64,000 bases of DNA from Luzula sylvatica (GCA_946800325.1 OX326956.1:12503167-12567166), one strand, 5' to 3'. Counted from the stretch's first letter, positions 35,248-47,923 are shown. The notes: generated by a model from the letters alone, not told the origin. Numbers and translations are program-made.

Positions 35248-35817
35248 TCGAACTATTGAACGGTCTAGATTATTTTTGTTTTCCTAAATCCTAATATGTT
35301 CAGTCGTCTCCCGCCACCAATATCCGAACGAAACCCTAATAGTTGTCGTATATAATTTCAGCTACACTCTCGTTGCTCACACCGTCGACCTACACTTACT
35401 TTTCCAACATACACTTCGTCCATCTTATTTCATCGTTTGCTCTATTCTTCTTTCTGCCTCTTAACACCAATACAATTTCATGTCATGAGCGCTTATTCCT
35501 CTCGCATCTGATCTACAGTTCCTCTCTTACTATTTCCTTTTCTTTATCATATAGATCCCTCCCTCTCTCTCCTCGGGTTTAGTCGAAAACAATGCCACAG
35601 TATCCACTAGTATGAAAGGTCTTGGAAATAATTTTATCCGTCTCTTCTTAACTAATAAGGTAACAATGCAAAATGTCTCTTATGAATGTGTAGATTAGTT
35701 ATGTCTTTTCAGAAAGAAAAAAAACCAATTTATTAAAGTATCATTTAAGATCCAAATTATTGTGACCAGCGTTTAAATGATAATTTGCAGCACATTGTTA
35801 GTCTTTGATGGTATTAG
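35248..35817. other. Spacer, CT-rich, no gene recognised
   Basis: 35340-35590 is pyrimidine-rich and open on + for 79 codons (Ser/Leu-rich) but resembles a leader rather than a protein. No homologue was recognised. Confidence 0.5.
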
Positions 35818-35826
35818 ATACTTTAA

Positions 35827-36092
35827 GAAAAAATGTTGCACATACCCCTTATCCTCTCCCCTCACTCTTGATGTGTCACACAATACTTAACACCTTCAAA
35901 TTTAACATTTTAATTCATGATTTAACGTATTAATTATATGTTCAATCATAAGATAATACAATTAAACTATAAATTAAGATGTTAAACCACGAATTAAGAT
36001 GTTAAATTTGAAGGTGTTAAATGTTGTGTGACACATCAAGAGTGTGGTGGGTGGTGGGGGGAGGGGGGTAAGGGATATGTGCATCATTGCTC
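35827..36092. mobile_element. Mutator-like MITE, 266 bp
   Basis: Arms of more than 100 bp are inverted: GTTGCACATACCCCTTA...CTCTTGATGTGTCACACAA...AACACCTTCAAATTTAACAT pairs with the right arm. Flanks ATACTTTAA (35818-35826) and ATAATTTAA (36093-36101) form a 9-bp TSD with one mismatch. The G run in the right arm (about 36050-36068) is expanded. Confidence 0.8.
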
Positions 36093-36101
36093 ATAATTTA
36101 A

Positions 36102-36597
36102 TAACATGTTCAGTATAATTGTATTATGGTTATAAAATTAAATAAAAATATACAACAATGTCCGAAGTAAATCTCAAATGCTATCCCGGATAAATGTTTA
36201 AAATAAAAATGAGGTGGATCCCATGTTCATAGTTTTCTATAATTTGCATTTTGGTAGAAATTCGGTAGTTTCTTTCTAGGGACGTAGCAATTTTGAAGTT
36301 TAAATTGTTTCGAGTTCTTTAATAGAAAAATCAGTTGATTGTATTGTATCCTAATTCTCAATTCTCACAAGTGATAATTTCTTCAGACCAATCCGCCTCG
36401 TTTCTGAACAATTTAATTTTCTATAATTCATTTTAAATCACCCTGTTACAAATTTTATGCGCAACCTTTCAGTTGGCTTGCTACTTTTGGACTCGGACTG
36501 TGCCACGTCTCTTAGAATTTGGAGCGAGCCAATACATCATCACAGGTTCTCTTAGAATTCGGACGGTGCCACGTCTCCAAATTAGAATCGAAACCAG
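36102..36597. other. Spacer, nothing recognised
   Basis: AT-rich with a short duplicated phrase (TCTTAGAATTyGGA at about 36510 and 36550, each near GTGCCACGTCTC). No gene. Confidence 0.4.
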
Positions 36598-36998
36598 ATG
36601 GGTCCGGATTGGTCTATTCTTCCTTCGATGGAAAAGAAACCGTATTTAGTATCTCGATCAAGATATATCACCTTGAAAAGGTCGAACATTAAAAACTCTA
36701 GTGTTAAGAAGGTAGAGTACGAATCTACCGGCTTGTTTCCTCTGAGATCGACGAATCCATGTTGGTTCATCAAGGTATGGAATGATTTTTATGCATTGTC
36801 CGTGTCGTTTATTTTTATCTTGTCTTGATTAATTGCTCGACTTAAAATATGTAATGTTTTCTTTTATGAAAGGATGTAGCTTACAATACCGATTACAATT
36901 TTGCTGAGGTTTCAAAATTCAAATACTAATTTTGTTTCTTAAAACAGGAGGGATCAAGGAGAGAGTTTAATTTGGCCTATCATGAAGATCCATCTTAA
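36598..36998 (+). other. Possible two-exon gene fragment, unrecognised
   Basis: A + frame from ATG 36598 (MGPDWSILPSMEKKPYLVSR and on) is open to a plausible donor (AAG/GTATGG, about 36774). A plausible acceptor (AAACAG, about 36948) leads into EGSRREFNLAYHEDPS and a stop. I do not recognise the protein, and the opposite strand is open over the same stretch. It may be a gene relic or chance. Confidence 0.25.
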
Positions 36999-38993
36999 TT
37001 TAGATCCGAGGATAGGGCCTAACAAATCAGTTGTAGATTTTTTTTTTCTTCAAAAACCAATATTCTATTTAAATGTAGATAAAGTTTACTTATACTTGAC
37101 AACTTAATTCTATTTTAAATTTAATCCATCTGGGGTTGGTGATGTTCTTAACTTATGGGATCTTTGTGATTATTTTACTTTCTTGGATTGGATAAATTTT
37201 TCTTTTTTTAGCAAAATTGGAGAAATTATTTTGGGGGATTTTGAATTTTGATGTACTTATGATTGAAAATTGAAATCATGGATCTCCTCTACATTCCATT
37301 GTTTGATTTAATCACTATCCATGGTTTTTGCAACAAAATCATGAATTTTGACATAAACTAAAGTGTAATACTTTTTTTTTTTTTGCATTAAAGTGTAATA
37401 CAAAATACAACATTTTTATAAACCAAAGTATTAAATTTTGCGTATACGTGCTTTCAAAATACATCGAATCAAACAACTTATATAGACACACACGAAAAAA
37501 ACATTGTATTTCAAATCACAATGTTTTATCCCATTTTTTTCCATTTTTTTATAACTAATTGAAAGTGCACATATAAAGGAAAATGCAAAATAGAAAGTTT
37601 TCTCGCCAAAACCTACACGATAAAAAAGAACTTAATGTATGGGCAATTAGCAAATTCTCCAAGGTTAACCCACAAATAGAAGCGGCCAAATTTCTAATCG
37701 GTATTTAAATATTATTATAAAATGTTAATTTTATTATTTCTTAAAATGTATTAAGAACTATTATAAAATGTTATTTTTCATGTTTAGGGGCGTATGTCGG
37801 TCCCTAATAAGTCGTATCAGGAACAAATACTAGTCCCTAATTAATAAGTTTGTATCAGGGACTAATTAAGTTTTCCAAGATAAATTATATTATAAGAAAA
37901 TTAGATTGGATAGCCTTGAAATTTACATAAGATAATTTCCGATCTCTCAAAATCTTACAACCAAACAATCAAAACATGTAACTGTATACATTCACAAAAT
38001 AAATATTTAAAAATAAATAATAAAATATAATAATTATAGTATTATGGTATTACTATTTACATATGACGTTACAAATTTTATATCATTGTTGCTTGATATT
38101 GTATTGTGAGTTCTATTTAACTATTTAATAAATTATTTTTGAAATAAGATGCTTAACCTAAAGGACATGAAAACTTTGTGATTCATGCAATTATTATTTT
38201 TGACACATGAGTTTAGCCTTAAATTCTCTTCATAAAAGATGCCGAATTGAACTAACATTGCGAAATCATCGTTCTTGCATTTCTATGAAACTAAAGTTAC
38301 ATTTATTTTGATGAAGGTCATTCATTGTATTTGTGAATGTCTCCCGAGTCATTGCATAAAATCATTTAAAAGAGAACTAGATTTGTCATACTATTTCGAG
38401 TAAATCATTTAAAAGAGGTATGTATGTAATCGAAATGATTCATATGAGATCGAAAGAGGACTATATTTGTCATATTATTTCGAGTAAAAGTCCATTTTCC
38501 TATCGTCTCTTAAACCCTCCGAAAATTATCGGTCGACAAAAAAAAATAGAAATATCCATCAGCAAGGCAAAAAATAGAAATATTCATCTCTTAAATCCTA
38601 GGCCAAGCTCGTCTCTCTCCGTCTCTCGTCTCTTAAACCCTAGCAACTAATATTGTGATGTAATGTAATTCATTTTAGCAAGTATAATGTATTATATTTC
38701 TATTTAATTAACGCAAAATAATATATAAGCTAAGAATAAATAAACCAATAATTTCATGACAACAATGCAAACAAGTGGATAAATAAGACAACATTTAGCT
38801 CTATATACAGCAATAATCTAATTATTATTATTATCTAATACAATTACAATAGCCATAAATAAATAGAAATACTTAAATAGGAAGATACAATTAAAACATG
38901 CAAATCATTATTTAGATACACAACCTAACAAATGAGATTTGTGTACGAGCCGTCAAAATATAACTTAAAAAGTCGACTTCTTCATGTTAATAA
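36999..38993. repeat. AT-rich spacer containing local repeat copy C
   Basis: About 37870-38450 is the third copy of the 3.6-5.0 kb repeat, without hAT insertions: ATTGTGAG is single at 38103-38110 and TTCATATG stands at 38439-38446 for the second target. The remainder is AT-rich; no gene was recognised. Confidence 0.65.
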
Positions 38994-39145
38994 GAGTAAT
39001 GATAGGGACACAAATACCAACCACAAATATGACACAAATGCCTAAGTTTGTGTTTGATTTATGATTCATATATGCATAATTAACATTACAAACTTAGTGA
39101 TTTGTGACACATTTGTGGTTGGTATTTGTGACCCTATCATTACTC
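38994..39145. mobile_element. Mutator-like MITE, 152 bp, perfect 10-bp TSD
   Basis: Begins GAGTAATGATAGGGACACAA and ends with its inverse. Arms are about 35-60 bp. The direct repeat ATGTTAATAA is at 38984-38993 and 39146-39155. The family is probably related to the 35827 element, whose right end is GAGCAATGATGCACA when inverted. Confidence 0.9.
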
Positions 39146-39155
39146 ATGTTAATAA

Positions 39156-40383
39156 TAAGAAACAAATTGGATTCGATATAATAAACTCCAAAATGAGAAA
39201 TTGTGAGCTCAACTTCACGTAAATCATATTTTTCATTGAGGGTGTACTCCTAAGTTTTTATAGGAGTACAACCGAAAGAAAATGAACAAAAAATAGAACA
39301 TGGGAAGCAAAAAAAAATCGTTATCCCATACTCCAATGTGATGAAAATACATCCATCTCACCCTCGATCACCCCCTATTCGAGAGTGACAAAATGTCCCT
39401 ATGAAAGACCAAGGACGGTAACATTGTCATGTCCATTCACAACGTTTCAAATTATGGGACAAGGTATAAATGATGTCTTCCTCTCCTCGTACATTCACTT
39501 CTTTCCAACACCATTTGAGCAAAGTGATGACCAACTACACGTAAAGAAAATAGCGAGCGTTGAGAAAGGCAAATAAGTTTATGAAAGACCTTGGACAGCT
39601 CCAAGGCATTCATAAATGTTCAAATTTGGGGAAGCAAATGATCAAGATGGATCACGTCATTTCAATTTTGGGTCAATGTGCTACTACCCAAATGAGTAAT
39701 AATGATGGGTCATTTGAATTTCGAGGTCTTCCGTTAATAGGTCATTCAAGTTTTGAATTGTTCAAATTGCAAACAATGTTGTAAAAATCAAAAGTCGATA
39801 CATGCTGAAAAATGTAATCACTTACAAGTAGGAGATTCGTCGAAGACTAATCAACATGTGCTCATCACCCAAGTAAGGAAGAATTATCATACATATTAAT
39901 ATGTTTACCCACTAAAGATCTAACACTTTACCAATTAACAAAACAATATCATGAAAAATCTAATTATCACAAGTCCAACTTGTCATAATTCCTATTAAAA
40001 AAAAAACTTGTTATAATTCAAATTCAAATTCCATTCAAAACATAAGACTCGATATCCTTGGAATAATGAGTCGGGAACGTTTATTTAGATTTTGGGACCG
40101 ATCGGTTGAAAATCTCAAAAACGAGAATTAGTTCGCTCGCCTGAATCGACTAGTTCGATAGAAACAACTTTTGAATTGTTGACAATGAACCGACCAACGA
40201 CTTGTAGCCAATTGATTCCAATTTTGACAACACTAACTACATGTAGTTTGGATTGTGGACATTCGCGTTTTGACTTGTACATCCTCAAGTTCGAGTAACG
40301 AATCAATACGATCAAAACTGAATCGCGAGCCAATTGAGACCATGGGGATCATAGTCTTTTGTGTTTCGAATCATCCACCTTAA
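39156..40383. other. Intergenic, no gene recognised
   Basis: Short open frames at 39385-39576 and 39560-39784 have no recognisable domain. GTACTCCT recurs inverted near 39243-39270. Confidence 0.45.
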
Positions 40384-40778
40384 GGGGGTGTTTGGTTGGA
40401 GCTTTTGATTTATAATGTCCTGACACTCTCTTATTGATTTCATTCTCATGTTTGGTTTGTACGCTAGGTAATAAAGTAATCTCATACTTCATTCCTTAAG
40501 TATTAGTTGATGGGAATAAGATTACCACCAAAATTGGTTGGTTTTCTCTATTCCCTTGAGGAGGGAATAAATTTTATTTTCATTTCCAAAATAAATAGCT
40601 CAACCTTTCTATAAATAAACTTATTTTTACATTTTTAAATTATGACATGGAATAAATAAATGTACCAACCAAACAATATAATAGAGTATGCCATGTAATG
40701 ATATGCCTTGACATAAGATTCATTGGCATACTTCATGCCAAGTCATTCTCCAAAACATGAACCAAACAACATAAACCC
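40384..40778. mobile_element. PIF/Harbinger-like (Tourist) MITE
   Basis: About 395 bp, with GGGGGTGTTTGGTTGGAGC at the left and an imperfect inverse (AACCAAACAACATAAACCC) at the right. It is flanked by TAA at 40381-40383 and 40779-40781, the usual 3-bp Harbinger duplication. Repeated CATGCCA/TGGCAT words occur near the right end. Confidence 0.65.
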
Positions 40779-40781
40779 TAA

Positions 40782-41543
40782 GAGTTTTTGAGTCGTCCAC
40801 CTCCGGATTTTGAGTTTCAAATAAACTACGAGTCTTTCGCTTTCCCGCCGTCCACCTCCGGGTTAAGTTGTGAACCAACTCGAGTTCACATAACACCTCT
40901 GAGTTCGAATCACAAATTTTGTGTGCGACTAACGCAGCTACGAGTCATTCGTGTTTCAGATCCTCGACATTTGGGTTGGGTCGTGAATCAACTTGGGTTC
41001 ATGTAACAAGCATTGTACGAATCACGAGTTTTATCCGTGCCCAACCGTCGACGTCGTGCGCCATTTGCATTTATGCTCCGCGTCATTCGAACCACAATTT
41101 GACGTTATCATTTTGGACAAAATCACAATAAATGATATTTCAATATATCTCATGGACTTGGGTTAGAATCCGATCATTTCCATTACTTTCGAGTTTGGAT
41201 CATTTTGGGGTTCGATTCTTTTGGATTACGGTTTAATTGGTTTAGTGGTGTTTCATGATGTTTGACTCCAACATTTTAGGGACGGCTCGGACAGATTTTG
41301 TCAAGTCACAAACGGTAATTAAGGTAAAAACAAATATGGAGAGCACATCTTAGTTCTCTCCAACTACTTATTTTTTCTCTCCAACTCGATATACCCCAAT
41401 TTCCAAATTTTCAGAAATTTAATCAAGAAGGGTTTCCACAGAATTTCCATCCAAAAGAAAGAAGAGAAGAAAGCAAACAAAAACACACCTTGATCATTAT
41501 GTGCAAAGAAGAAGATCCAAAGATTCCAAACCCCCTATAAACC
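40782..41543. other. Spacer downstream of the PPR gene
   Basis: Contains words such as CGTCCACCTCCGG repeated twice (about 40795 and 40848) and CGAATCAC repeats. No gene was recognised. The last 150 bp probably include the PPR 3' UTR. Confidence 0.45.
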
Positions 41544-42959
41544 CTAACGCGAATACTTCAGCTTACTAACTAACCGGTCAAAGAAACTGCCCAAACCAGC
41601 CTTGTAAAATCTACTCTTCAAACTATCCAACGTCGACAACCTTATCCCAATTCCATCATCTACAATTTCCTCCACATATAATCTCACTTCTCTCCATCTC
41701 TCCAAGTTTAAAAGCCCGATAATCATCTCTCTAACGCAATCCTCTACTTGCAAAACTTTCTCCTCTTTCACAAATCCCCAAACTTCATGTGCGGTAATAG
41801 GATCGAACTCTTCGAAGAACATTCTAATGGCTAACGCACAAGTAGACGAAGAAGGAACCTTCTCGTTTTTTTTCATTTCGAAAAAGAACTTTTCGGCCTC
41901 TTTCGCCTTCTTCGCCCTTACAAGACAATCGAAGATTGCATTGTAAGTGGTTGAATCTGGAAATAGCCCGTTGAAAGGCATTTCGTCGAGTAACTTGTAA
42001 GCGCGAGTAACATCGTCGTTCTCGCAAGAGAGAACGATCATCGAGTGGTATGTTTCGAAATCAGGTACGGTCTCGCCGTCTACGACCATGGCTTGCCAGA
42101 GGAAAGTGGCGTTTTCGAAGTCTTTCTTCTTGAGAAGCACGTCCATGGCGATCTTGAAGAACTTGGATCCGGGAAGGCAATTGTTGGTCTTCATCGTTTT
42201 GAGGTACTCGATGGAATTATCGATTTGGTACCCTCTGACAAGGGTTATCAGAAATGCATCGTGAGCCTGTACGTTGTCCTTTCTCCAGCCGAGAAGTTCG
42301 ACCATCTTGCTGAAAGTACGCTTCGAACGGACCGTATTGGCTTCCTTCTCCCAGCCCTTGAGCAAGATGGTGAAGGTGTGAATGTCAGGTTCGATCTCTT
42401 CCTTGACTTGGTCCAAGAAATCGGCTGCGTCAGAAGTATGGCCGGAGTGATGACACATGGAGGTTAATAGAGAGTTAACTGCCAGAATGTCCGGTACGAT
42501 GCCGAACCGCTCCATGACTTTAAAAGTCTTGATTGCTTCCTCGAAGCGACCTGCCGCGCAGTACGACTCGAAGGCCAAGGTGAAAGTGGTGAGAGAGATC
42601 ACGCCAGGTTGATCGAGCATGGCACGCATAGCCTTCCACATTTCATCGAAAAGGGAGCTTTTTCCGAGGATCTCGATCATGAGGTTCCACGCGTCAGGAG
42701 TATGCTTGACGGAGCGTCTGGCCCACTTGAAGAAGCCGGCGGCAGAAGAAGGGGAAGAGTAGGAGAGGCGGAGCACTGGAACTACTAGTTCAGGAAGGGG
42801 TTCGATTCCAGAGGAAGAGAGCGCCTTGTCCAGATCTGGTGAAGGAACGCGAGTCAGAATCTTGTGCAAGGACTTCACCCGGTGATCCGTCGGCGGCATG
42901 GGCGATGACGAAGGTGCTTCATCCGCCGCCGTTGCCGTTGCTACTTGATTAGTTTCCAT
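41544..42959 (-). CDS. P-class pentatricopeptide repeat protein
   Basis: A single intronless frame of 471 residues from the only plausible upstream ATG. After a Thr/Ser/Pro-rich start (1-25) come helical pairs with 35-residue spacing. Clear repeat cores are TPDAWNLMIEILGKSSLFDE, TFTLAFESYCAAGRFEEAIK, VPDILAVNSLLTSMCHHSG, PDIHTFTILLKGWEKEANTV, TYHSMIVLSCENDDVTRAYK and STTYNAIFDCLVRAKKAKEA. There is no DYW or E domain, so it is P class; such proteins bind single-stranded organelle RNA and affect its stability, splicing or translation. The N-terminus is not a clear presequence, so the destination is uncertain. No breaks were seen. Confidence 0.92.
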   Translation of the reverse strand: METNQVATATAADEAPSSSPMPPTDHRVKSLHKILTRVPSPDLDKALSSSGIEPLPELVVPVLRLSYSSPSSAAGFFKWARRSVKHTPDAWNLMIEILGKSSLFDEMWKAMRAMLDQPGVISLTTFTLAFESYCAAGRFEEAIKTFKVMERFGIVPDILAVNSLLTSMCHHSGHTSDAADFLDQVKEEIEPDIHTFTILLKGWEKEANTVRSKRTFSKMVELLGWRKDNVQAHDAFLITLVRGYQIDNSIEYLKTMKTNNCLPGSKFFKIAMDVLLKKKDFENATFLWQAMVVDGETVPDFETYHSMIVLSCENDDVTRAYKLLDEMPFNGLFPDSTTYNAIFDCLVRAKKAKEAEKFFFEMKKNEKVPSSSTCALAIRMFFEEFDPITAHEVWGFVKEEKVLQVEDCVREMIIGLLNLERWREVRLYVEEIVDDGIGIRLSTLDSLKSRFYKAGLGSFFDRLVSKLKYSR

Positions 42960-43651
42960 CAGATATTATGCTAATCACGACCAAAGTAAAGAAGGAAGAA
43001 AGAAAGAAAGAAAGAGAAACGGAGAGGATAACATCGGAGGCAGACGACGATAGTAGCAGCGGCGGAGACGACGATGGCTTACCGGCAGTTCACATCCTCC
43101 GGCGATTGGATTTCTCCTTCTCCTTCTCTTCTCCTTCTCCTTCTTCGCTCTCGCTGAAGCTTTTGACTTTATTGAGATAACCTAGTGAATTGGGCTTCTG
43201 CCCAATATTTGTTTGTAAATTTGGTTATACATTGAGTTATTCTTATATTCAAGTCCATTAAGGCCCAATATGAATAATATTTATTCCAATTTAGTTTTTT
43301 TTTTCTCTAAATTCAAAATTCAAAAACATTATTCTTCCAAATATATTTTAAAAATACATATGAATAGGTCGAACTGACCAAGATGAAATTGAGTGATGAT
43401 AAATACATGTTTATAAATTGTTATTAACATGCTGATCAAATATTTTTTATCATAATTATAATTTTATTCTTAATCTTAATATACACAAACATGGGGGGCA
43501 TGATAAAGTAATAAACTAGAGGCAATGGATGAGGAAAGAAATAAACAAGACTTGTCCCAAGTTTGTCCTCTAGTAGAAAAGGCATTCATACAATATAATA
43601 TATACTTTACTTTTTATATAAGTTGATCAACTTGTTGAGGAAATATGTATA
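42960..43651. other. PPR 5' region and spacer
   Basis: The 5' UTR/promoter of the PPR gene has a GAAA tract (about 42995-43015) and an expanded TTCTCC tract (about 43110-43145). The rest is AT-rich without features. Confidence 0.5.
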
Positions 43652-44398
43652 CTAGCTTTATCCCCGCGAAATTGCGCGTGATTTTTTAATATAATTATTT
43701 AAATAGAATTAACGCGTGTGCGAATTAACGCGCATGCGTTTGAACTAAATTAATCTAATCATGACATATTTGCAAATATCATGATGTCAATAGATGCATA
43801 AGGTTCATGAAATTAGTATATCACGGATATTATTTTCTAATATAATTTGTATAAATAGCATTTGTTCAGGTGCTTCTAAAATTGATTAATATAATCAGGA
43901 CATATTCGCAAATTTTAATATGTATGTAAAATAGGAAAAAAACACCAAATGTAAAAAAGGACCAAAATATAAAATAAGGAAAAAGAATCAAAATGTAAAA
44001 AAGGACCGAAATGTAAATTAAAAAGGACCAAAATATAAATAAAAAGGACCAAAATATAAATTAAAACTAAAAAGGACCAAAATATAAATTAAAATGTAAA
44101 AAAGGACCGGAATTTAAATAAAAAAGGACCAAAATGTAAACTAAAACTAAAAAGGACCAAAATATAAATAAAAAGTACCAAAATGTAAATTCAAAAATGT
44201 AAAAAAGGACCGAAATGTAAATAAAAGAGGACCAAAATGTAAATAAAAAGGACCAAAATATAATTTTTTAAACTAAAAAGGACCAAAATGTAAATTAAAT
44301 GGACCAAAATTTAAATTAAAAAATATTTTTTTACACAAATACCCCTGGTGACGTGGAGGCACAGAATTCTTGCAATTCTCTCTACTTTATACATAAGA
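43652..44398 (-). mobile_element. Non-autonomous Helitron, oldest copy
   Basis: On the minus strand it ends with a stem-loop and CTAG; the stem is decayed (CCCGCGAAATTGCGCGTG on +). Its start is TCTTATGTATAAAG at 44398, preceded by A. The interior is a minisatellite of AAAGGACCAAAATGTAAA units. There is no Rep/helicase. Confidence 0.75.
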
Positions 44399-44478
44399 TA
44401 TAATTACCACTTTTACCTAATCATGCTTGGCTAAATCTTGCATGTTTATCTCTGTCCATTTCTTTTCTTTTTTAATTA

Positions 44479-44851
44479 GGCCAAATTTCATATGTACCCT
44501 TACAAAATCCCATAATTTCACGTATATCCTTGCAAAATGTGAAATATCATGAATATTCCTACAAAACTACTAAAATTTCATAAATGCTCTTTTTATTATA
44601 TTTCGGTTAGTTATTCGTTAAGATTATCACTAATTTTTGTTTTTCCGATTTTACTTTCTATGTAAATATGGAATAATATTTATGTTGGAAAAATAAAAAA
44701 AAACACCAATTACCGATAATCTTAAGAAATAATTAACCGAAATCTAATAAAAATGACATATGTGAAATTTTAGTAGTTTTGTAGGGGTATTCATGATATT
44801 TCACGTTTTATAGGAGTATACGTAAAATTGTGGGATTTTGTAGGAATTTGG
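44479..44851. mobile_element. Foldback MITE family M1, copy 1 (Mutator-like)
   Basis: 373 bp whose halves are inverted: ACAAAATCCCATAATTTCACGTATA and AATATCATGAATATTCC in the left arm pair with the right arm. TSD TTTTTTAATTA, 11 bp, is at 44468-44478 and 44852-44862. There is no coding capacity. Confidence 0.85.
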
Positions 44852-44862
44852 TTTTTTAATTA

Positions 44863-46156
44863 ATATCATGATCTTTAAAGGAACTAGTAACATATTTTAT
44901 TTTGTTGATACTCTGGTTCATGCATTGAAGGAGCTATTTGTTTCGAGTTTTTAAATAAATCTTGAAATGTTCCAAGGAATCACAATTCATTGGGTTGTAA
45001 TCTAAAATCATGTGATATTATTATATTTCCATTAGTTGAGTAAATAATAAAATCAACCTTTTTCCAATAGTTTAGTTAACTATCTTGAGAAAATATTTTA
45101 TTGATGATATGAAGTCCCCCATATAATCCCCTCGTTGTATTGATGAGGTAATATTTTATCATATAGTGTTAAATTAGGATGAGATAAATGAATAAATGGA
45201 TCCGATTTAATTCATGAATACTTCTTAAATGAGCATGTGCTAAACGAGTATATATCAAATAAATTAATAGACTCAATTAACACATAACTATTCTTAATTT
45301 AACACATGTATTTTTCTTACCATTAATTACAAACACATTAATATAGGGGGAGGGAAATTTAGAGAGAGAAAAAGTATATTTTTCGAAAATATTTTTGTAG
45401 AATTGTCATTATTTTTGGATAAAAGAAAAAAAAAACATGTATTTCATCTTCATGGGAAATTGAGGATAAAAAAGTGATTAACTCTTTTTTTGGTAACCGC
45501 AATTATATTTCTACCAAATATATTATTTTATGACGTCAAAGACGTGACCATGAAATATATTAAGATGGATATCAATAAACATTAATTTATGGAAGAAAAT
45601 TGCAAATTTCACGAGTGTGCTTTTCCATGTGCAAGTCATCAACATGAGAACGACACATGACGGTTAGTTTTTTCAATTTTGACTACATTTTGTGCAATCC
45701 AAAAGACATGATTTTGCATTCATGTTTTATATCTTATTTAAATGTATGGTATATCTTTATGCAAGAATACTAGACTCGCCGAATCGGAACACTAATTCAA
45801 TCCCGAAATGATTTTCAAGGAAACAATTGAGTTGGGCTCATATGCTGATTTTCCCATTAATACTCAATCAGTCATGTGTTTTAATTCGGGATATCAATAA
45901 TTTTTGTATCTTTATGTGTCTACATTTTTGACGTATCTTATATCTTTCATATGTATGATATGCATTTTTCTAAATACAATATATGTTATTATATATCTTT
46001 TTACATTTATAATATATCTCTTTGTTTGTTATAAAAGAAGTATTATATAAATTGTATATGTATTGATATATTTTTAAAATATAAATGCATGTTATCTTTT
46101 GATGTGTATGATATATATATTTATGTGTGTGTGTATATATATAAGTTTAAAATAAA
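44863..46156. other. AT-rich spacer
   Basis: No gene. 45600-45715 read on the minus strand resembles the region upstream of the peptide gene (47540-47680) and 50590-50715 (shared words GATGACTTGCACATG and TGCACAAAAT). Confidence 0.5.
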
Positions 46157-47486
46157 CTAGCTTTATCCCCGCGCAATTGCGCGGGATATTTTTTTATATA
46201 ATTATTTAAATAGAATTAACGCTTGTGCGAATTAACGCGCATGGGTTTGAACTAAATTAATCTAATCACGACATATTTGCAAATATCATGATGTCAATAG
46301 ATGTATGAGGTTCACGAAATTAGTCTATCATGAATATTATTTTCTAATATAATTTGTATAAATAGCATTTGCTCAGGTGCTTCTAAATTCGATTAACATA
46401 ATCATGACATATTCACAAATTTTAATATGTATGTAAAATAGGAAACAAAAACCAAATGTAAAATAAGAAAAAATGTAAAAAAAAAACCGAAATGTAAATA
46501 AAAAGGACCAAAATGTAGATTAAAACTAAAAAGGACCAACATATAAATAAAAAGGACCGAAATATAAATTAAAATGTAAAAAGAGACTGAAATGTAAATA
46601 AAAAAAGACCAAAATGTTAATAAAGAGGACCAAAATATAAACTTAAATTAAAAAGGACCAAAATATAAATAAAAAAGATCAAAATGTAAATTCAAAAATG
46701 TAAAAAAGGACCGAAATGTAAATAAGAGAGGATCAAAATATAAATAAAAAGGACCAAAATGTAAATTTTTAAACTAAAAAGGACCAAAATGTAAATAAAA
46801 AGGACCGAAATGTATTTTTTTAAACTAAAAAGGACCAAAATGAAAATTTAAAAATATTTTTTTACAAAAAAGCCCTTGATGACGTGGCCTCATGTATGAG
46901 CTCCATTTCTTCCAACTTTATACATAAGTAAGACCAAATGTAAAATAAGAAAAAATGATCAAAATGGAAAAAAAAAACCGAAATGTAAATAAAAAGGACC
47001 AAAATGTAGATTAACACTAAAAATGACCAACATATAAATAAAAAGGACCGAAATATAAATTAAAATGTAAAAAGGACTGAAATGTAAATAAAAAAGGACC
47101 ATAATGTTAATAAAGAGGACCAAAATATAAACTTAAATTAAAAAGGACGAAAATATAAATAAAAAGGACTAAAATATAAATTCAAAAATGTAAAAAATGA
47201 CCGAAATGTAAATAAGAGAGGATCAAAATATAAATAAAAAGGACCAAAATGTAATTTTTTAAACTAAAAATGACCAAAATGTAAATTAAAAGGACCGAAA
47301 TGTATTTTCTTAAACTAAAAAGGACCAAAATGAAAATTTAAAAATATTTTTTTACAAAAAAACCCTTGATGACGTGGCCTCATGTATGAGCTCCATTTCT
47401 TCCAACTTTATACTTTTTTTACAAAAAAATCCTTGATGACGTGGCCTCATGTATGAGCTCCATTTCTTCCAACTTTATACATAAGT
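46157..47486 (-). mobile_element. Non-autonomous Helitron with repeated 5' ends
   Basis: The hairpin CCCGCGCAATTGCGCGGG, then ATAAAG, then CTAG (46157-46160) marks the 3' end on the minus strand. The interior is the same GGACC/AAATGTAAA minisatellite. Read on +, the 5' terminal block (GATGACGTGGCCTCATGTATG to CTTTATACATAAGTA) occurs at 46878-46930. A second internal-to-5' copy covers about 46931-47415, and a third short 5' block about 47417-47486. The element thus has three tandem 5' ends. Confidence 0.8.
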
Positions 47487-47923
47487 ATAATTATATGAGA
47501 GGACTAGATTTACATATTTTATGCAACAATTTATATCTTTTGTGACGTGTGTTTGGAATGTAATGTGATCAAAATTGAAAAAATGCGGTCAAAAATGAAA
47601 AAAAAAAATCAAACAGTCACGTGGCGTGTTTATATTGCTGACGTGCATATGAAATACACATTCATGAAATGCAATAGTCCATCTCTAATTTGTAGTATTG
47701 AACCGATTAACAAACTCCCTAAAAGATACTTGAAATACGATGCACCAAGTGCATCCATTTGCATCAATCTCTCAAAAAGCTTGTCTTCTAGTACTATTAA
47801 AGGAGGGAAAACCTAGGTTTGTTTCATATCTGATCATATCATCCCATCCCCTTTCTGTTTACTCCCTCACTTAAGATTTAACTAATCAAGAGATCAACAT
47901 TCAATTGCACATAGAAAACAACC
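47487..47923 (+). promoter_or_regulatory. Upstream region of the secreted-peptide gene
   Basis: Includes a G-box CACGTG at 47618-47623 and a TATTAAAG box-like element near 47797. Part (about 47535-47690) is repeated, diverged, at 45600-45715 (-) and 50590-50715 (+). The 89-codon open frame here lies in that repeat and is not called as a gene. Confidence 0.5.

Noticed and set aside
41824..42467. 67-codon minus and 140-codon plus frames
   Set aside because: Shadows of the PPR gene in other frames.
43652..47486. GGACC/AAATGTAAA repeats as an independent satellite
   Set aside because: They always lie between the same Helitron ends, so they are the element interior.
47547..47816. 89-codon + frame
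   Set aside because: Lies in the repeated upstream block; the diverged copies at 45.6 and 50.6 kb do not keep it open.
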